Source of the DNA: Paraburkholderia dioscoreae | Lineage (GTDB): Bacteria > Pseudomonadota > Gammaproteobacteria > Burkholderiales > Burkholderiaceae | Length of the DNA stretch: 64,000 nt | Reading direction: 5' to 3' | Assembly: GCF_902459535.1 (NCBI RefSeq) | Contig: NZ_LR699554.1 | Location: 1,302,001 to 1,366,000 of the forward strand | Shown: piece by piece, positions 41,708 to 51,362 of the stretch | Numbering within the stretch: the first letter of the stretch is position 1 | Layout of the letters: each line of letters opens with the position of its first letter | Position numbers and translations under genes: made by a program | The notes under the pieces: generated by a model | What the model was told of the DNA's origin: nothing | Database searches by the model: none | The model's input: only the letters and a program-made list of their open reading frames with translations

Positions 41708-43198
41708 ATGAATCAGCAAACGGCAGCAGCCCAACTCGCCACCGCGCAAAGCGGTGCGGAATCCACGCTGCTCGACGAAATCGTCGAGAAAAGCCGCGTG
41801 GCGAAGTCCGATTCCGAGCACGCGCGCGCGAAAGACCTGATCGGCGAGCTTGTGCATCAGGTGCTCGACGGCACGGTGGTGGTGTCCGACAACCTGTCGG
41901 CCACCATCGACGCGCGCGTCGCCGAACTCGACCGCCTGATCTCCGCGCAACTGAGCGCGGTGATGCACGCGCCGCAATTCCAGCGTATGGAAAGCACGTG
42001 GCGCGGTCTGGACTACCTGTGCAAGGAAAGCAATACCGGCGCAACGGTCAAGATCAAGGCACTGCATGCGCCCAAGCGCGACCTGGTGCGCGACTTCAAG
42101 ACCGCGATCGAATTCGATCAAAGCGCGCTCTTCAAGAAGATCTACGAAGAAGAATTCGGCACCTTCGGCGGCTCGCCGTTCGGCACGATCATCGGCGACT
42201 TCGAAGTCACGCGCCAGCCGGAAGACGTGTACTTCATCGAACAGATGTCACACGTCGCGGCGGCCGCGCATGCGCCGTTCATCGCATCGGCGTCGCCCGA
42301 ATTGCTGGGCCTCGAAACCTTTGCCGACCTCGGCAGGCCGCGCGATCTCGGCAAGGTGTTCGACACGGTCGAATACGCAAAGTGGAAGTCGTTTCGCGAC
42401 GCCGAAGATTCGCGCTACGTGGGCCTCACGCTGCCGCGTTTTCTCGGCCGCCTGCCGTTCAATCCGAAAGACGGCGCCACGGCGGAGGGTTTCAACTTCG
42501 TCGAAGACGTGGACGGCACGGATCACAGCAAATACCTGTGGTGTAACGCGGCGTGGGCATTCGCTGCACGCCTGACGGCGGCATTCGACGACTTCGGCTG
42601 GTGTGCGGCGATTCGCGGCGTGGAAGGCGGCGGTCTGGTGGAAGATCTGCCCACCCACACCTTCAAGACCGACGACGGCGAAGTCGCGCTGAAATGCCCG
42701 ACCGAAATCGCGATTACCGATCGCCGCGAGAAAGAACTGAGCGATCTCGGTTTCATTCCGCTCGTGCACTGCAAGAACTCGGACTACGCTGCGTTCTTCG
42801 CCGCGCAATCGGTGCAGAAACCCAAGAAATACAGCACCGATAGCGCAAATGCTAACGCGGTTCTGTCCGCGCAATTGCAGTACATCTTCTCGGTGTCGCG
42901 CGTTGCGCACTACCTGAAGGCAATGATGCGCGACAAGATCGGCAGCTTTGCATCGGCACAGAACGTCGAAGTGTTCCTGAACCGCTGGATCTCGCAATAC
43001 GTGCTGCTCGACGACAACGCCACGCAGGAACAGAAGGCTCAGTTCCCGCTGCGCGAGGCGTCGATTCAGGTCTCGGAGATTCCGGGCAAGCCCGGTGCGT
43101 ATCGTTCGGTCGCGTTCCTGCGCCCGCATTTTCAACTGGACGAGCTGTCGATCTCTTTGCGGCTTGTCGCTGATCTGCCGAAACCGGCCAATTCATAA
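41708..43198 (+). CDS. tssC: T6SS sheath large subunit TssC (VipB)
   Basis: A 496-residue sheath protein, typical length. Visible motifs include FQRMESTWRGLDYLCKES, GTFGGSPFGTIIGDFEVTR and SKYLWCNAAWAFAARLTAAF, and the C-terminal VEVFLNRWISQYVLLDDN and HFQLDELSISLRLV segments. The latter ends form the handshake that holds the sheath. ClpV recycles the sheath through the N-terminal part of TssC. A hairpin lies between this gene and hcp. Confidence 0.97.
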   Translation: MNQQTAAAQLATAQSGAESTLLDEIVEKSRVAKSDSEHARAKDLIGELVHQVLDGTVVVSDNLSATIDARVAELDRLISAQLSAVMHAPQFQRMESTWRGLDYLCKESNTGATVKIKALHAPKRDLVRDFKTAIEFDQSALFKKIYEEEFGTFGGSPFGTIIGDFEVTRQPEDVYFIEQMSHVAAAAHAPFIASASPELLGLETFADLGRPRDLGKVFDTVEYAKWKSFRDAEDSRYVGLTLPRFLGRLPFNPKDGATAEGFNFVEDVDGTDHSKYLWCNAAWAFAARLTAAFDDFGWCAAIRGVEGGGLVEDLPTHTFKTDDGEVALKCPTEIAITDRREKELSDLGFIPLVHCKNSDYAAFFAAQSVQKPKKYSTDSANANAVLSAQLQYIFSVSRVAHYLKAMMRDKIGSFASAQNVEVFLNRWISQYVLLDDNATQEQKAQFPLREASIQVSEIPGKPGAYRSVAFLRPHFQLDELSISLRLVADLPKPANS

Positions 43199-43209
43199 GC
43201 AAATCAGAG

Positions 43210-43232
43210 AACCCGGGCTAGCCGTCCGGGTT
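43210..43232 (+). promoter_or_regulatory. Intercistronic hairpin between tssC and hcp
   Basis: AACCCGG (43210-43216) and CCGGGTT (43226-43232) form a 7-bp stem 11 bases after the tssC stop, with no T-run. It may be an mRNA-processing or stabilising hairpin that lets the hcp part of the transcript accumulate; that is inference. Confidence 0.5.
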
Positions 43233-43269
43233 GGCTGTTAAAACCACCTCTTTGGGGAGTCGAGGAGTT

Positions 43270-43773
43270 ATGAAGGATATCTATTTAAAATTCGGCAATC
43301 CGGCGATCAAGGGCGAGTCTGCCGATAAGGATCATGCTGGCTGGATCGAAATCGATTCGTGGAACCATTCGATCACGCAACCGCGTTCGGCAACGGCTTC
43401 GACGGCAGGTGGCCACACCTCCGAGCGCTGCGAACACGCCGACATGCGGTTCACGAAAGACATCGACGTGGTCAGCCCGCTGATCTATCAACACGCATCG
43501 GGCGGCACGACGTTCGACGAAGTCACGATCGACTTCATGCGCTCGGACGGCGAAGGCAATCGCATCAAGTATCTGGAAGTGAAGCTCAAGTACGTGATCA
43601 TTTCGAGCGTGACGCCGAGCGTGGTGGGCGAAGGCTTGCCGACCGAACAGTTCTCGCTGAAGTACGCCGCCGTGCAATGGAAGTACACGCAGCAGAAGAT
43701 CGGCGGCAACCAGGGCGGCAACGCGCAGGGCGCGTGGAGCCTGACGAAGAACGACAAGACTTACGCGGTCTGA
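43270..43773 (+). CDS. hcp: T6SS tube protein Hcp (TssD)
   Basis: A 167-residue Hcp, which forms the hexameric tube pushed out by the sheath. ATG 43270 follows CGAGGAG, an excellent ribosome site; the frame's upstream extension to 43231 crosses the hairpin and is unlikely. Family features include DIYLKFGNPAIKGES at the N-terminus, IEIDSWNHSITQPRSATAS, and FMRSDGEGNRIKYLEV. It is a compact Hcp without an effector extension. High expression is usual. Confidence 0.97.
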   Translation: MKDIYLKFGNPAIKGESADKDHAGWIEIDSWNHSITQPRSATASTAGGHTSERCEHADMRFTKDIDVVSPLIYQHASGGTTFDEVTIDFMRSDGEGNRIKYLEVKLKYVIISSVTPSVVGEGLPTEQFSLKYAAVQWKYTQQKIGGNQGGNAQGAWSLTKNDKTYAV

Positions 43774-43858
43774 TGCGCGGGCGCACCCGGCGCGCGCGGC
43801 TCGAAAGGGTTGCCGCGTATGCTGTGCGCCGCGCGTCGCGCAGTTTCTTCGGACGCTG

Positions 43859-44338
43859 ATGAAACGCTTCGAACCCAGCTTTCTCGACAAGCTGTTCGAC
43901 GACGAACCGCATCTGCCGGCTTCTCCGGCAATGCGGCAATTGTCGCTGGATGAATTGAAGAGCACCGTCGCGCGAGATGTCGAGGCGATTCTGAATACGC
44001 GCATCGCGCTGACCGAGCACGAGTTGGCGGCGCTGCCGGAATGTCAGCGTTCGGTGCTCACGTACGGTCTGAACGATTTTGCGGGGCTGAGCCTTGCGAG
44101 CCACTACGATCGCACTTTCATCTGCAAGTCGATTCAGCAGGCCATTGCGCGGCACGAGCCGCGCTTGCAGCAGGTGGCCGTCACGCTCGAATTGAACGAA
44201 CAATCGACCAATGCGCTGAACTTCGCGATTCAGGCGTTGCTGGTCGTGCATCCGGCGGAAGAACCGGTGAGTTTCGATGCGATGCTGCAGCCCTCCACGT
44301 TGCAATACTCGGTGACGCGCGCACGCGCGAAACTGTAG
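43859..44338 (+). CDS. tssE: T6SS baseplate protein TssE (gp25-like)
   Basis: A 159-residue protein of the GPW/gp25 family: FLDKLFDDEPH at the start, the conserved DVEAILNTR motif near residue 40, then YGLNDFAGLSLAS and the beta-wing region. It starts sheath polymerisation at the baseplate. The gap from hcp is 85 bases, and the ribosome site is weak, so lower translation than hcp is expected. Confidence 0.94.
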   Translation: MKRFEPSFLDKLFDDEPHLPASPAMRQLSLDELKSTVARDVEAILNTRIALTEHELAALPECQRSVLTYGLNDFAGLSLASHYDRTFICKSIQQAIARHEPRLQQVAVTLELNEQSTNALNFAIQALLVVHPAEEPVSFDAMLQPSTLQYSVTRARAKL

Positions 44339-44476
44339 TAGCACGGAGTTGTTCTGGCCGCTGCGATTGAGCAGCGGCATTTGAGTCGTGGTGTTTCAGT
44401 ACCGCTTTGCCGCCGCCGTTACGCGCAACGGTGGCGACAGATTGGGCGGAGCGGTTTCAGGTCCGGGGATAGATCG

Positions 44477-46315
44477 ATGGAAGAATTGCTGCCGTATTAC
44501 GAGCGCGAGTTGTCATTTCTGCGGCGCTATTCGCGCGACTTCGCCGAGCGCTACCCGAAGATTGCCGCGCGGCTGGCTATGTCCGGCGAGCACTGCGAAG
44601 ACCCGCACGTCGAGCGGATGATCGAATCGTTCGCGCTGCTCGGCGCGCGCATCAACAAGAAACTCGACGACGACTACCCCGAATTCACCGAAGCGCTGCT
44701 GGAAGTGCTGTATCCGCACTACCTGCGGCCGTTTCCGTCGTGCTCGATTGCGCAGTTGGGCACGTCCGCCGCGCTGAGTCATCTGACCGAGCCGGTGCTG
44801 GTGGAGTGCGGCACCGAACTCAAATCACGGCCCATTCGCGGCGTGCAATGCCGTTTTCGTACCGCGTACGACGTGACGCTGGCGCCGATCCGCATCTCGG
44901 AGGCGAAATACACGTCGGTGGCGATGGCGCCGAGCGCGACCGTGCTACCGGGCAATGCCACGGCGATCGTGTCGATCACCTTCGAATCGACGGCGGCGCA
45001 ACTGGATCTGTCCGCGCTGAAAGTCGGCACGCTGCGTACGCATCTACATGGCGAGCAGTCTTTTATTGCTGCGCTGGCGGACTGTCTGTTCGTGAACGGA
45101 ATGGCCACTTACGTGGAAGCCGATCGTCGCGGCGTGTGGAAGGCCATGCGCGAGTCGCCGGTCGTGCAAGCCGGTTTCGCCGAAGAAGACGCGCTGATCG
45201 ACTATCCGGCCAAGTCGCATCCGGCGTATCGGCTGCTGACCGAATACTTCGCGTTCCCCGAAAAATTCAATTTCGCCGATTTCGATCTGGCCGCAATGAC
45301 GCGCGCGAGCGGCCGCTGCCAGCGTCTGACGCTGCACGTCGTGCTCAAGGAAGTGCGGAGCGACTCGCACGTTGCGCGTCTGCTTGACTCATTGGGCGCG
45401 CACCATTTCCGCCTGTTCTGCACGCCGGTGGTGAATCTGTTCGAGCAGCACGGCGAACCGATCCGCATCAGCCATCAGGCGATTTCGTATCCGGTGATTG
45501 CGGAAGCGCGCCGTGCATTTGCCTACGAAGTCTATTCGATCGACTCGGTGAAGCTCGTCCGGCAGCAGGCACATGAAGAATCGGTGATCGAGTTCCGGCC
45601 TTTCTATTCATTGCATCACGGCGAAGCGGCGCGTGCCGGGCATTACTGGTTCGCGAGGCGCAACGATTGGGTCGCGCAGAAAAGCCCGGGCTACGAGACC
45701 GAAATCTCGATCGTCGATATCGACTTCGAACCGGCCGCGCCGCAAACCGATACCTTGAGTCTCGATCTGACCTGTACCAATCGCGACTTGCCAGCCGGCC
45801 TCGCCGTGGGGCTCGAAGGCGGCGATCTGTTTCTCGAAGGCGGCTCGCTGACCGGCAACATCTCGATGTTGCGCCGCCCTACGCCGAGCGTGCGTTTCGA
45901 GCGCGGGCGCGCCGCGCATTGGCGGCTGATCTCGCATCTGGCGTTGAACCACGTATCGCTGGCGAATAGCGGCCTGTCGGCACTCAAGGAAATGCTCGTG
46001 CTCTACGATTTGCGGCGCACGGCGGTGTCCGCGCGGCATATCGACGGGCTGGTGGGCATCGAACAACGCGCGGCTGTGCAATGGCTGCCTGGCAAGCCGT
46101 TTGCCACTTTTGTGCGCGGCATCGAGATTCAGTTGACGATCGACGAAGAACATTTCGTCGGCACGAGTCTCGCGTCGTTCGTGCGGGTGATCGATACGTT
46201 TTTTGGGCTGTACGTGCATCTGAACAGCTTTGTGCAACTGGTCGTCGTGTCGAAGCGCACCGGCGAGGAGATTCTGCGATGCAAACCGCGCAGCGGCGAA
46301 TCGATCCTGGCGTAA
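44477..46315 (+). CDS. tssF: T6SS baseplate protein TssF
   Basis: A 612-residue baseplate component, typical for the family. Start ATG 44477 gives MEELLPYYERELSFLRRYSR, the conserved TssF N-terminus, with GGGGAT 6-12 bases upstream. Further motifs are FAERYPKIAARLAMSGE, ALLEVLYPHYLRPFPSCSIA and, near the end, VGTSLASFVRVIDTFFGLY. It forms the wedge with TssG, whose gene overlaps the last 37 bases in another frame. Confidence 0.96.
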   Translation: MEELLPYYERELSFLRRYSRDFAERYPKIAARLAMSGEHCEDPHVERMIESFALLGARINKKLDDDYPEFTEALLEVLYPHYLRPFPSCSIAQLGTSAALSHLTEPVLVECGTELKSRPIRGVQCRFRTAYDVTLAPIRISEAKYTSVAMAPSATVLPGNATAIVSITFESTAAQLDLSALKVGTLRTHLHGEQSFIAALADCLFVNGMATYVEADRRGVWKAMRESPVVQAGFAEEDALIDYPAKSHPAYRLLTEYFAFPEKFNFADFDLAAMTRASGRCQRLTLHVVLKEVRSDSHVARLLDSLGAHHFRLFCTPVVNLFEQHGEPIRISHQAISYPVIAEARRAFAYEVYSIDSVKLVRQQAHEESVIEFRPFYSLHHGEAARAGHYWFARRNDWVAQKSPGYETEISIVDIDFEPAAPQTDTLSLDLTCTNRDLPAGLAVGLEGGDLFLEGGSLTGNISMLRRPTPSVRFERGRAAHWRLISHLALNHVSLANSGLSALKEMLVLYDLRRTAVSARHIDGLVGIEQRAAVQWLPGKPFATFVRGIEIQLTIDEEHFVGTSLASFVRVIDTFFGLYVHLNSFVQLVVVSKRTGEEILRCKPRSGESILA

Positions 46316-47373
46316 TCGAACAACTTCTCGACGAGCCGCATCGCTTCGAATTTTTTCAGGCGGTGCGGATTCTCGAGAAGTGGTTCGCGCAGCAATCGCC
46401 TTCTCACACCGGACGCCCAGGCGAAATCGTCGCCCAGCGTATCGGTTTTCGCAATTCGCTGTCCATGTCGTTCCCGCCGAGCGAGATTCACGGCGCGCAG
46501 TCTTACGGCGCCGCGGGCGCGGCACTGAAACAGAAGGCGCAACGCACGGCGGCGCTCGAAGACGGCTCGCTCGACAAAGTGGATATCACGCCCGCTTTTT
46601 TCGGTTTGCTCGGCGGGCAGGGCGCATTGCCGCTGCACTACACCGAACAGATCGTCGCGCGCGAGCAGATCAAACGTGACCGTGCCGCGCGTGAGTTCTT
46701 CGACGTGTTTTCGAATCGCGCGACGGCGCTGTTCTACGCGGCGTGGAAGAAATACCGCCTGCCGTTTCATTACGAACTGGATCGCGACGAACGCTATTTG
46801 CCGTTGCTGCTCGCACTCGCCGGTGTCGCCGACGACGACACGCGCAACAGTCTGCAAAACGGCGAAGGCGCGTTGTTCGACGAAGCGATTGCCGGCTACG
46901 CGCTCGCCGCGCGGCATCGACCGGTATCGGCCGCTTATTTGCAGCGCACGCTATCGGAGTACTTCAAGGTGCGGGTGCGCGTCGAGCAGTTCATCGGCAA
47001 ATGGTACGACGTGCCGCGCGATCAGTTGACTTTGCTAGGAAGCGTCAACGCGACGCTCGGCGCGACCGCGCTGGCGGGCGAGCGCGTCTGGCAGCGCGAC
47101 ATGCGCGCGCGGCTAGTGATCGGACCGCTCGACAAGGCGGACTACGAAGCGTTTTTACCCGGCGCCGATCGCGCAGTGGCGCTCGAACGCATGCTCACGC
47201 TGCTGGCAGGCGTCACGCTCGAATACGAGGTGTCGCTGGTGCTGCGTCGCGAGGCCGTTGGGCCGAGCGTATTGAGCAAGGGCGCGCGCCTCGGCTGGGA
47301 TGCGTTCCTTTGCACGAAGGAAGCTGACCGTGACCGCGCGGATGCCCGCTACGAATTGCATGTGATTCACTGA
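46279..47373 (+). CDS. tssG: T6SS baseplate protein TssG
   Basis: A 364-residue baseplate component. Its start at ATG 46279 is inside tssF, with GGCGAGGAG in the tssF coding region serving as ribosome site, so the two are probably translated in a coupled way. Family features are IEQLLDEPHRFEFFQAVRIL, RIGFRNSLSMSFPPSEI and VDITPAFFGLLGGQGALPLHY. It helps to hold TssK and TssF. Confidence 0.95.
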   Translation: MQTAQRRIDPGVIEQLLDEPHRFEFFQAVRILEKWFAQQSPSHTGRPGEIVAQRIGFRNSLSMSFPPSEIHGAQSYGAAGAALKQKAQRTAALEDGSLDKVDITPAFFGLLGGQGALPLHYTEQIVAREQIKRDRAAREFFDVFSNRATALFYAAWKKYRLPFHYELDRDERYLPLLLALAGVADDDTRNSLQNGEGALFDEAIAGYALAARHRPVSAAYLQRTLSEYFKVRVRVEQFIGKWYDVPRDQLTLLGSVNATLGATALAGERVWQRDMRARLVIGPLDKADYEAFLPGADRAVALERMLTLLAGVTLEYEVSLVLRREAVGPSVLSKGARLGWDAFLCTKEADRDRADARYELHVIH

Positions 47374-47407
47374 CTATCACGACAGAACCCGGACCGGATC
47401 GCACCAC

Positions 47408-50086
47408 ATGAGCACGTCACTCAACACCCTGATCGCCAAACTGAATCCGACCTGCCGGCAGGCGGCGTTGCTCGCGGCGAACAATTGTCTCGCGCGCGGT
47501 CACTACGAGGTCGATCTCGAGCACCTGCTGTTGGCGTTGCTGGACGAACCGGCAAGCGACGTCGCGCTGGTTCTGCGCGCAAGCAGAATCGACGCGCATG
47601 CGTTACGAGCGGATCTCGAACGCGAATTGCAGCGTTTGAAAACCGGCAACACGCGCACGCCGGTATTTTCGAAGCATCTGATCGAATTGCTCGAACAGGC
47701 GTGGCTGATTGCATCGCTCGATTCGCAGATCGGACGGATCCGTTCCGGGCATCTGCTGCTGGCGTTGCTGAGCGCACCGGATCTCGCGCAGTTCGCCGAG
47801 CGCATGTCGCCGTTGCTGCGCGACGTGCGCGTGACCGACCTGAAGCACAAATTCGACGAGCTGACCGCGGGTTCGCGCGAAGTGGAGCGCAGCAACGGGA
47901 CAGAGAGCGCGCAAAGCGGCGCGGACGACGCAGCAGCAGCGAGCGATACCACGGCGGGCGCGCCGTCACAAACGCCGGCGCTCGACACCTACACCAGCAA
48001 CCTCACGCAGCGGGCGCGCGAAGGCAAGATCGATCCGGTGATAGGCCGCGAAGGCGAGATTCGCCAGACCACCGACATTCTGATGCGCCGCCGCCAGAAC
48101 AACCCGATCATGACGGGCGAAGCGGGCGTGGGTAAAACAGCGGTAGTCGAAGGTCTCGCACTGCGCATTGCCGCCGACGACGTGCCCGCGCCGCTCAAAG
48201 GCGTGGCGTTGCACGTGCTCGACATGGGACTGCTGCAAGCCGGCGCCAGCGTGAAAGGCGAGTTCGAAAACCGCCTGAAGAACGTGATCGACGAAGTGAA
48301 GAAGAGCCCGCATCCGATCATTCTGTTTATCGACGAAGCGCACACGATCATCGGCGCGGGTGGCCAGGCCGGGCAGAACGACGCGGCTAATCTGTTGAAG
48401 CCGGCGTTGGCGCGTGGTGAATTGCGCACCATCGCGGCCACCACGTGGAGCGAGTACAAGAAGTACTTCGAGAAAGACGCGGCACTTGCGCGGCGTTTCC
48501 AGGTCGTGAAGATCGAGGAGCCGGGCGAGGCGCTTGCCGCGGCCATGCTGCGCGGCATGGCCGCGTTGATGGAAAAGCACTTCAACGTCCGCGTGCTGGA
48601 CGATGCGATCACCGAAGCCGTGCGCCTGTCGCATCGCTACATTAGCGGCCGGCAACTGCCGGATAAGGCGATCAGCGTGCTCGATACGGCTTGCGCAAAA
48701 GTGGCGCTCGCGCATAGCTCCACCCCCGCTGCCATCGACAACACCAAGAAACGCCTCGAACGTATCGACGCTGAAATCGCGGCGCTGGAACGGGAAGTGG
48801 CAAGCGGTGCGCTGCACGACGAGCGGCTCGCGGAATTGCGCGCACTGCGTGAGGAAGACCTCGGGCATCTCGCCGAAGACGAAGCACGCTACGACAAGGA
48901 ACGCGCACTGGTGACGGAAATTGTCGGCCTGCGCGCGGACATCGACGCGGCCCGCGTGAGTAGCGCGGATCCTGAACAGGCCGGCAAGGCGCAGCAGGCA
49001 CGCGAAACGCTCGCCATGCGCGTGGCCGAATTGCACGCCTTGCAAGGCGGCCAGCCGATGGTGCCATTGCAGGTGGATGGTCACGTGGTCGCCGAAATCG
49101 TCGCGTCGTGGACGGGCATTCCGCTCGGCCGTATGGTCAAGGATGAAATCCAGACCGTGCTCAACCTGCAGCCGCTGCTGGCCGCGCGCGTGATCGGTCA
49201 GGACCACGCGCTCGAAGCGATCGCTCAGCGCGTGCGCACCGCGAGTGCGAATCTCGAAGATCCGAACAAGCCGCGCGGCGTGTTCATGTTCGTCGGGCCG
49301 TCGGGCGTCGGCAAGACCGAGACCGCGCTTGCGCTGGCCGACGTGCTGTACGGCGGCGAACGCAAGATGGTCACGATCAATATGAGCGAGTATCAGGAAG
49401 CGCACAGCGTGTCCGGTCTGAAAGGCTCGCCGCCGGGCTATGTCGGTTATGGCGAGGGCGGCGTGCTGACCGAAGCGGTGCGTCGTAATCCTTACTCCGT
49501 GGTACTGCTCGACGAAGTCGAAAAGGCGCACCCGGATGTGCTCGAAATGTTCTTCCAGGTGTTCGACAAAGGCACGATGGACGACGCCGAGGGCCGCGAG
49601 ATCGATTTCCGCAATACGTTGATCATTCTGACTTCGAACGTCGGCTCGCAGGCCGTGATGCAGGCCTGCCTGAACAGGAGCGCTGAAGAATTGCCTGATG
49701 CCGACGAACTCGCGGAGACGTTGCGCCCGCAACTGTACAAGGCGTTCAAACCGGCATTCCTCGGCCGCATGAAAGTAGTGCCGTACTACCCGATCTCCGA
49801 CGACGTGCTTGCTGAGATCATCGAACTGAAGCTCGAACGGATTCGCCGCCGTATCGAAGCGAATCACAAGGCTGTGTTCGAATGGGACGAGTCGCTGGTC
49901 GATGCGGTGCTCGCGCGCTGCACCGAAGTGGATTCCGGCGCCCGCAATGTCGACCACATTCTGAACGGTACCCTGTTGCCCGAAATTGCGCGGCGAGTGC
50001 TGGAACGTGTGGCGAACGGCGAGGCGATCGAACGCATTGCCGTGCGGGCGAGCGAGGCGGGTGAATTCGACTACACGGTGGTGTGA
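47408..50086 (+). CDS. tssH: T6SS sheath-disassembly ATPase TssH (ClpV)
   Basis: An 892-residue AAA+ unfoldase of the ClpB/Hsp100 type specialised in sheath recycling. It has an N-domain (1-150) for TssC, two ATPase modules with Walker A GEAGVGKT (237-244) and GPSGVGKT (630-637), the Walker B of the first in LFIDEAHT, and a middle coiled coil at about 430-530. Sequence such as GMAALMEKHFNVRVLDDAIT and length match ClpV rather than housekeeping ClpB, as does its place in the locus. Confidence 0.97.
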   Translation: MSTSLNTLIAKLNPTCRQAALLAANNCLARGHYEVDLEHLLLALLDEPASDVALVLRASRIDAHALRADLERELQRLKTGNTRTPVFSKHLIELLEQAWLIASLDSQIGRIRSGHLLLALLSAPDLAQFAERMSPLLRDVRVTDLKHKFDELTAGSREVERSNGTESAQSGADDAAAASDTTAGAPSQTPALDTYTSNLTQRAREGKIDPVIGREGEIRQTTDILMRRRQNNPIMTGEAGVGKTAVVEGLALRIAADDVPAPLKGVALHVLDMGLLQAGASVKGEFENRLKNVIDEVKKSPHPIILFIDEAHTIIGAGGQAGQNDAANLLKPALARGELRTIAATTWSEYKKYFEKDAALARRFQVVKIEEPGEALAAAMLRGMAALMEKHFNVRVLDDAITEAVRLSHRYISGRQLPDKAISVLDTACAKVALAHSSTPAAIDNTKKRLERIDAEIAALEREVASGALHDERLAELRALREEDLGHLAEDEARYDKERALVTEIVGLRADIDAARVSSADPEQAGKAQQARETLAMRVAELHALQGGQPMVPLQVDGHVVAEIVASWTGIPLGRMVKDEIQTVLNLQPLLAARVIGQDHALEAIAQRVRTASANLEDPNKPRGVFMFVGPSGVGKTETALALADVLYGGERKMVTINMSEYQEAHSVSGLKGSPPGYVGYGEGGVLTEAVRRNPYSVVLLDEVEKAHPDVLEMFFQVFDKGTMDDAEGREIDFRNTLIILTSNVGSQAVMQACLNRSAEELPDADELAETLRPQLYKAFKPAFLGRMKVVPYYPISDDVLAEIIELKLERIRRRIEANHKAVFEWDESLVDAVLARCTEVDSGARNVDHILNGTLLPEIARRVLERVANGEAIERIAVRASEAGEFDYTVV

Positions 50087-50159
50087 GCGGACGTCCACGC
50101 GCACTCATGCGTGCTTCAATTTCTTTTAATATCGTACCGGACAGTGATCGCTTTCTTCC

Positions 50160-51266
50160 ATGCCGATTAATCTGAACACGTTGCTGGCTCCGCTCAGCGA
50201 AACCTCGCCCTGTGGCGAAGATCTGCTTTTTTCAGCGGATTTCGACGCGATTCAGCACGCGCGCCGTTTCGAAGACCCATCGCTGGATCAGGGCGAATGG
50301 GTCACGGAGATCAAGGAGGCGGATTGGCCCTTCGTTGTCGAGTGTTCGGGCAGTCTGCTGCAAACGCAGACTAAAGATTTGCGCCTCGCCGTCTGGCTCA
50401 CGGAAGCCCTCGCGATTGATGAAGGCGTCAACGGTCTTTCGCAAGGCTATGCGTTGTTGACGGGACTTTGCGAGCGCTACTGGGATCACGTGCATCCGCT
50501 GCCGGACGGCGACGACACCGAGTATCGCCTTGGCAACGTCGCGTGGCTGGTCGGCCGCACGGGCGATCTGTTGCGCGCCATGCCGATTACGTCGTCGCAG
50601 GGCAGTACGTACAGCACGATCGATTGGGATGTGGCCACGCACGTCGCGCAAGCTGTCAAGCGCGATCCGGATCACGCCGACGACATCGCGCGCGGCAAAC
50701 CGTCGATCGAGCAGATCGAAGCGTCGAAGCGCGCCACGCCGACGGTGTTTTACCCGACACTGCTCGCCGATCTGAAAGCATTCGAAGCGGCCATGCTCGC
50801 CCTCGAACAGGAACTGGACCGGCGTGCCGGAGATTTCGCGCCGAGTTTCCGCCAGGCAAAGGACGCGTATGAAAGCGTCTACCGGTTGGCCGAGCGCTTT
50901 GCCCGCGAACTGGGTGTGAACGCCGATGCAGCGCCGCCCGCGAAAGCACCCGCGCCGAACGAGCACGAACGCGCCGAGCCCACCTTCAAGACCTCACCGC
51001 AACGCGAGGAACCTGTGTTGACGACCATGCCGACCAGCCCGATTGCAGGAATCCAGAGCCGTGCGCAGGCCGTCGCGCAATTGCGTGCGGTGGCCAAATT
51101 TTTCCGCAGCACGGAGCCGCATAATCCCGCGGCGTATTTCGCCGACAAGGCGGCGGAGGCGGCGGATATGCCATTGCATCAATGGCTATCGACCGTGGTG
51201 AAAGACGACGGATCGCTCGCGCATATTCGCGAGTTGCTGGGTGTGAAGCCGGAAGAGAACAGCTAG
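50160..51266 (+). CDS. tssA: T6SS cap/assembly protein TssA
   Basis: A 368-residue protein with an ImpA_N domain: LNTLLAPLSETSPCGEDLLF at the start and DGDDTEYRLGNVAWLVG in the middle. TssA primes and caps the growing tube/sheath. The C-terminal part (about 285-368) is helical (SRAQAVAQLRAVAKFFRSTE and PLHQWLSTVVKDDGSLAHI) and fits one of the shorter TssA classes, without VasL-like extension. It is the last gene of the plus-strand operon, followed by an intrinsic terminator. Confidence 0.95.
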   Translation: MPINLNTLLAPLSETSPCGEDLLFSADFDAIQHARRFEDPSLDQGEWVTEIKEADWPFVVECSGSLLQTQTKDLRLAVWLTEALAIDEGVNGLSQGYALLTGLCERYWDHVHPLPDGDDTEYRLGNVAWLVGRTGDLLRAMPITSSQGSTYSTIDWDVATHVAQAVKRDPDHADDIARGKPSIEQIEASKRATPTVFYPTLLADLKAFEAAMLALEQELDRRAGDFAPSFRQAKDAYESVYRLAERFARELGVNADAAPPAKAPAPNEHERAEPTFKTSPQREEPVLTTMPTSPIAGIQSRAQAVAQLRAVAKFFRSTEPHNPAAYFADKAAEAADMPLHQWLSTVVKDDGSLAHIRELLGVKPEENS

Positions 51267-51293
51267 ATAAAATCCTCGACGCGTTAAGCAATA

Positions 51294-51338
51294 AGCCTGG
51301 CTTCGGTTATCTGTCGAAGATCGAAGCCGGGCTTTTTT
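51294..51338 (+). terminator. Intrinsic terminator of the tssB-tssA operon
   Basis: AGCCTGGCTTCG (51294-51305) and CGAAGCCGGGCT (51322-51333) form a stem with one mismatch, followed by a run of six T. It lies 28 bases after the tssA stop and between convergent genes. Confidence 0.9.
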
Positions 51339-51362
51339 CATACGCACCGCACACACGCCGAC

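Noticed and set aside
47966..50104. A 712-codon minus-strand frame across clpV
   Set aside because: It is antisense to an intact ClpV with both Walker motifs and shows no domain of its own.
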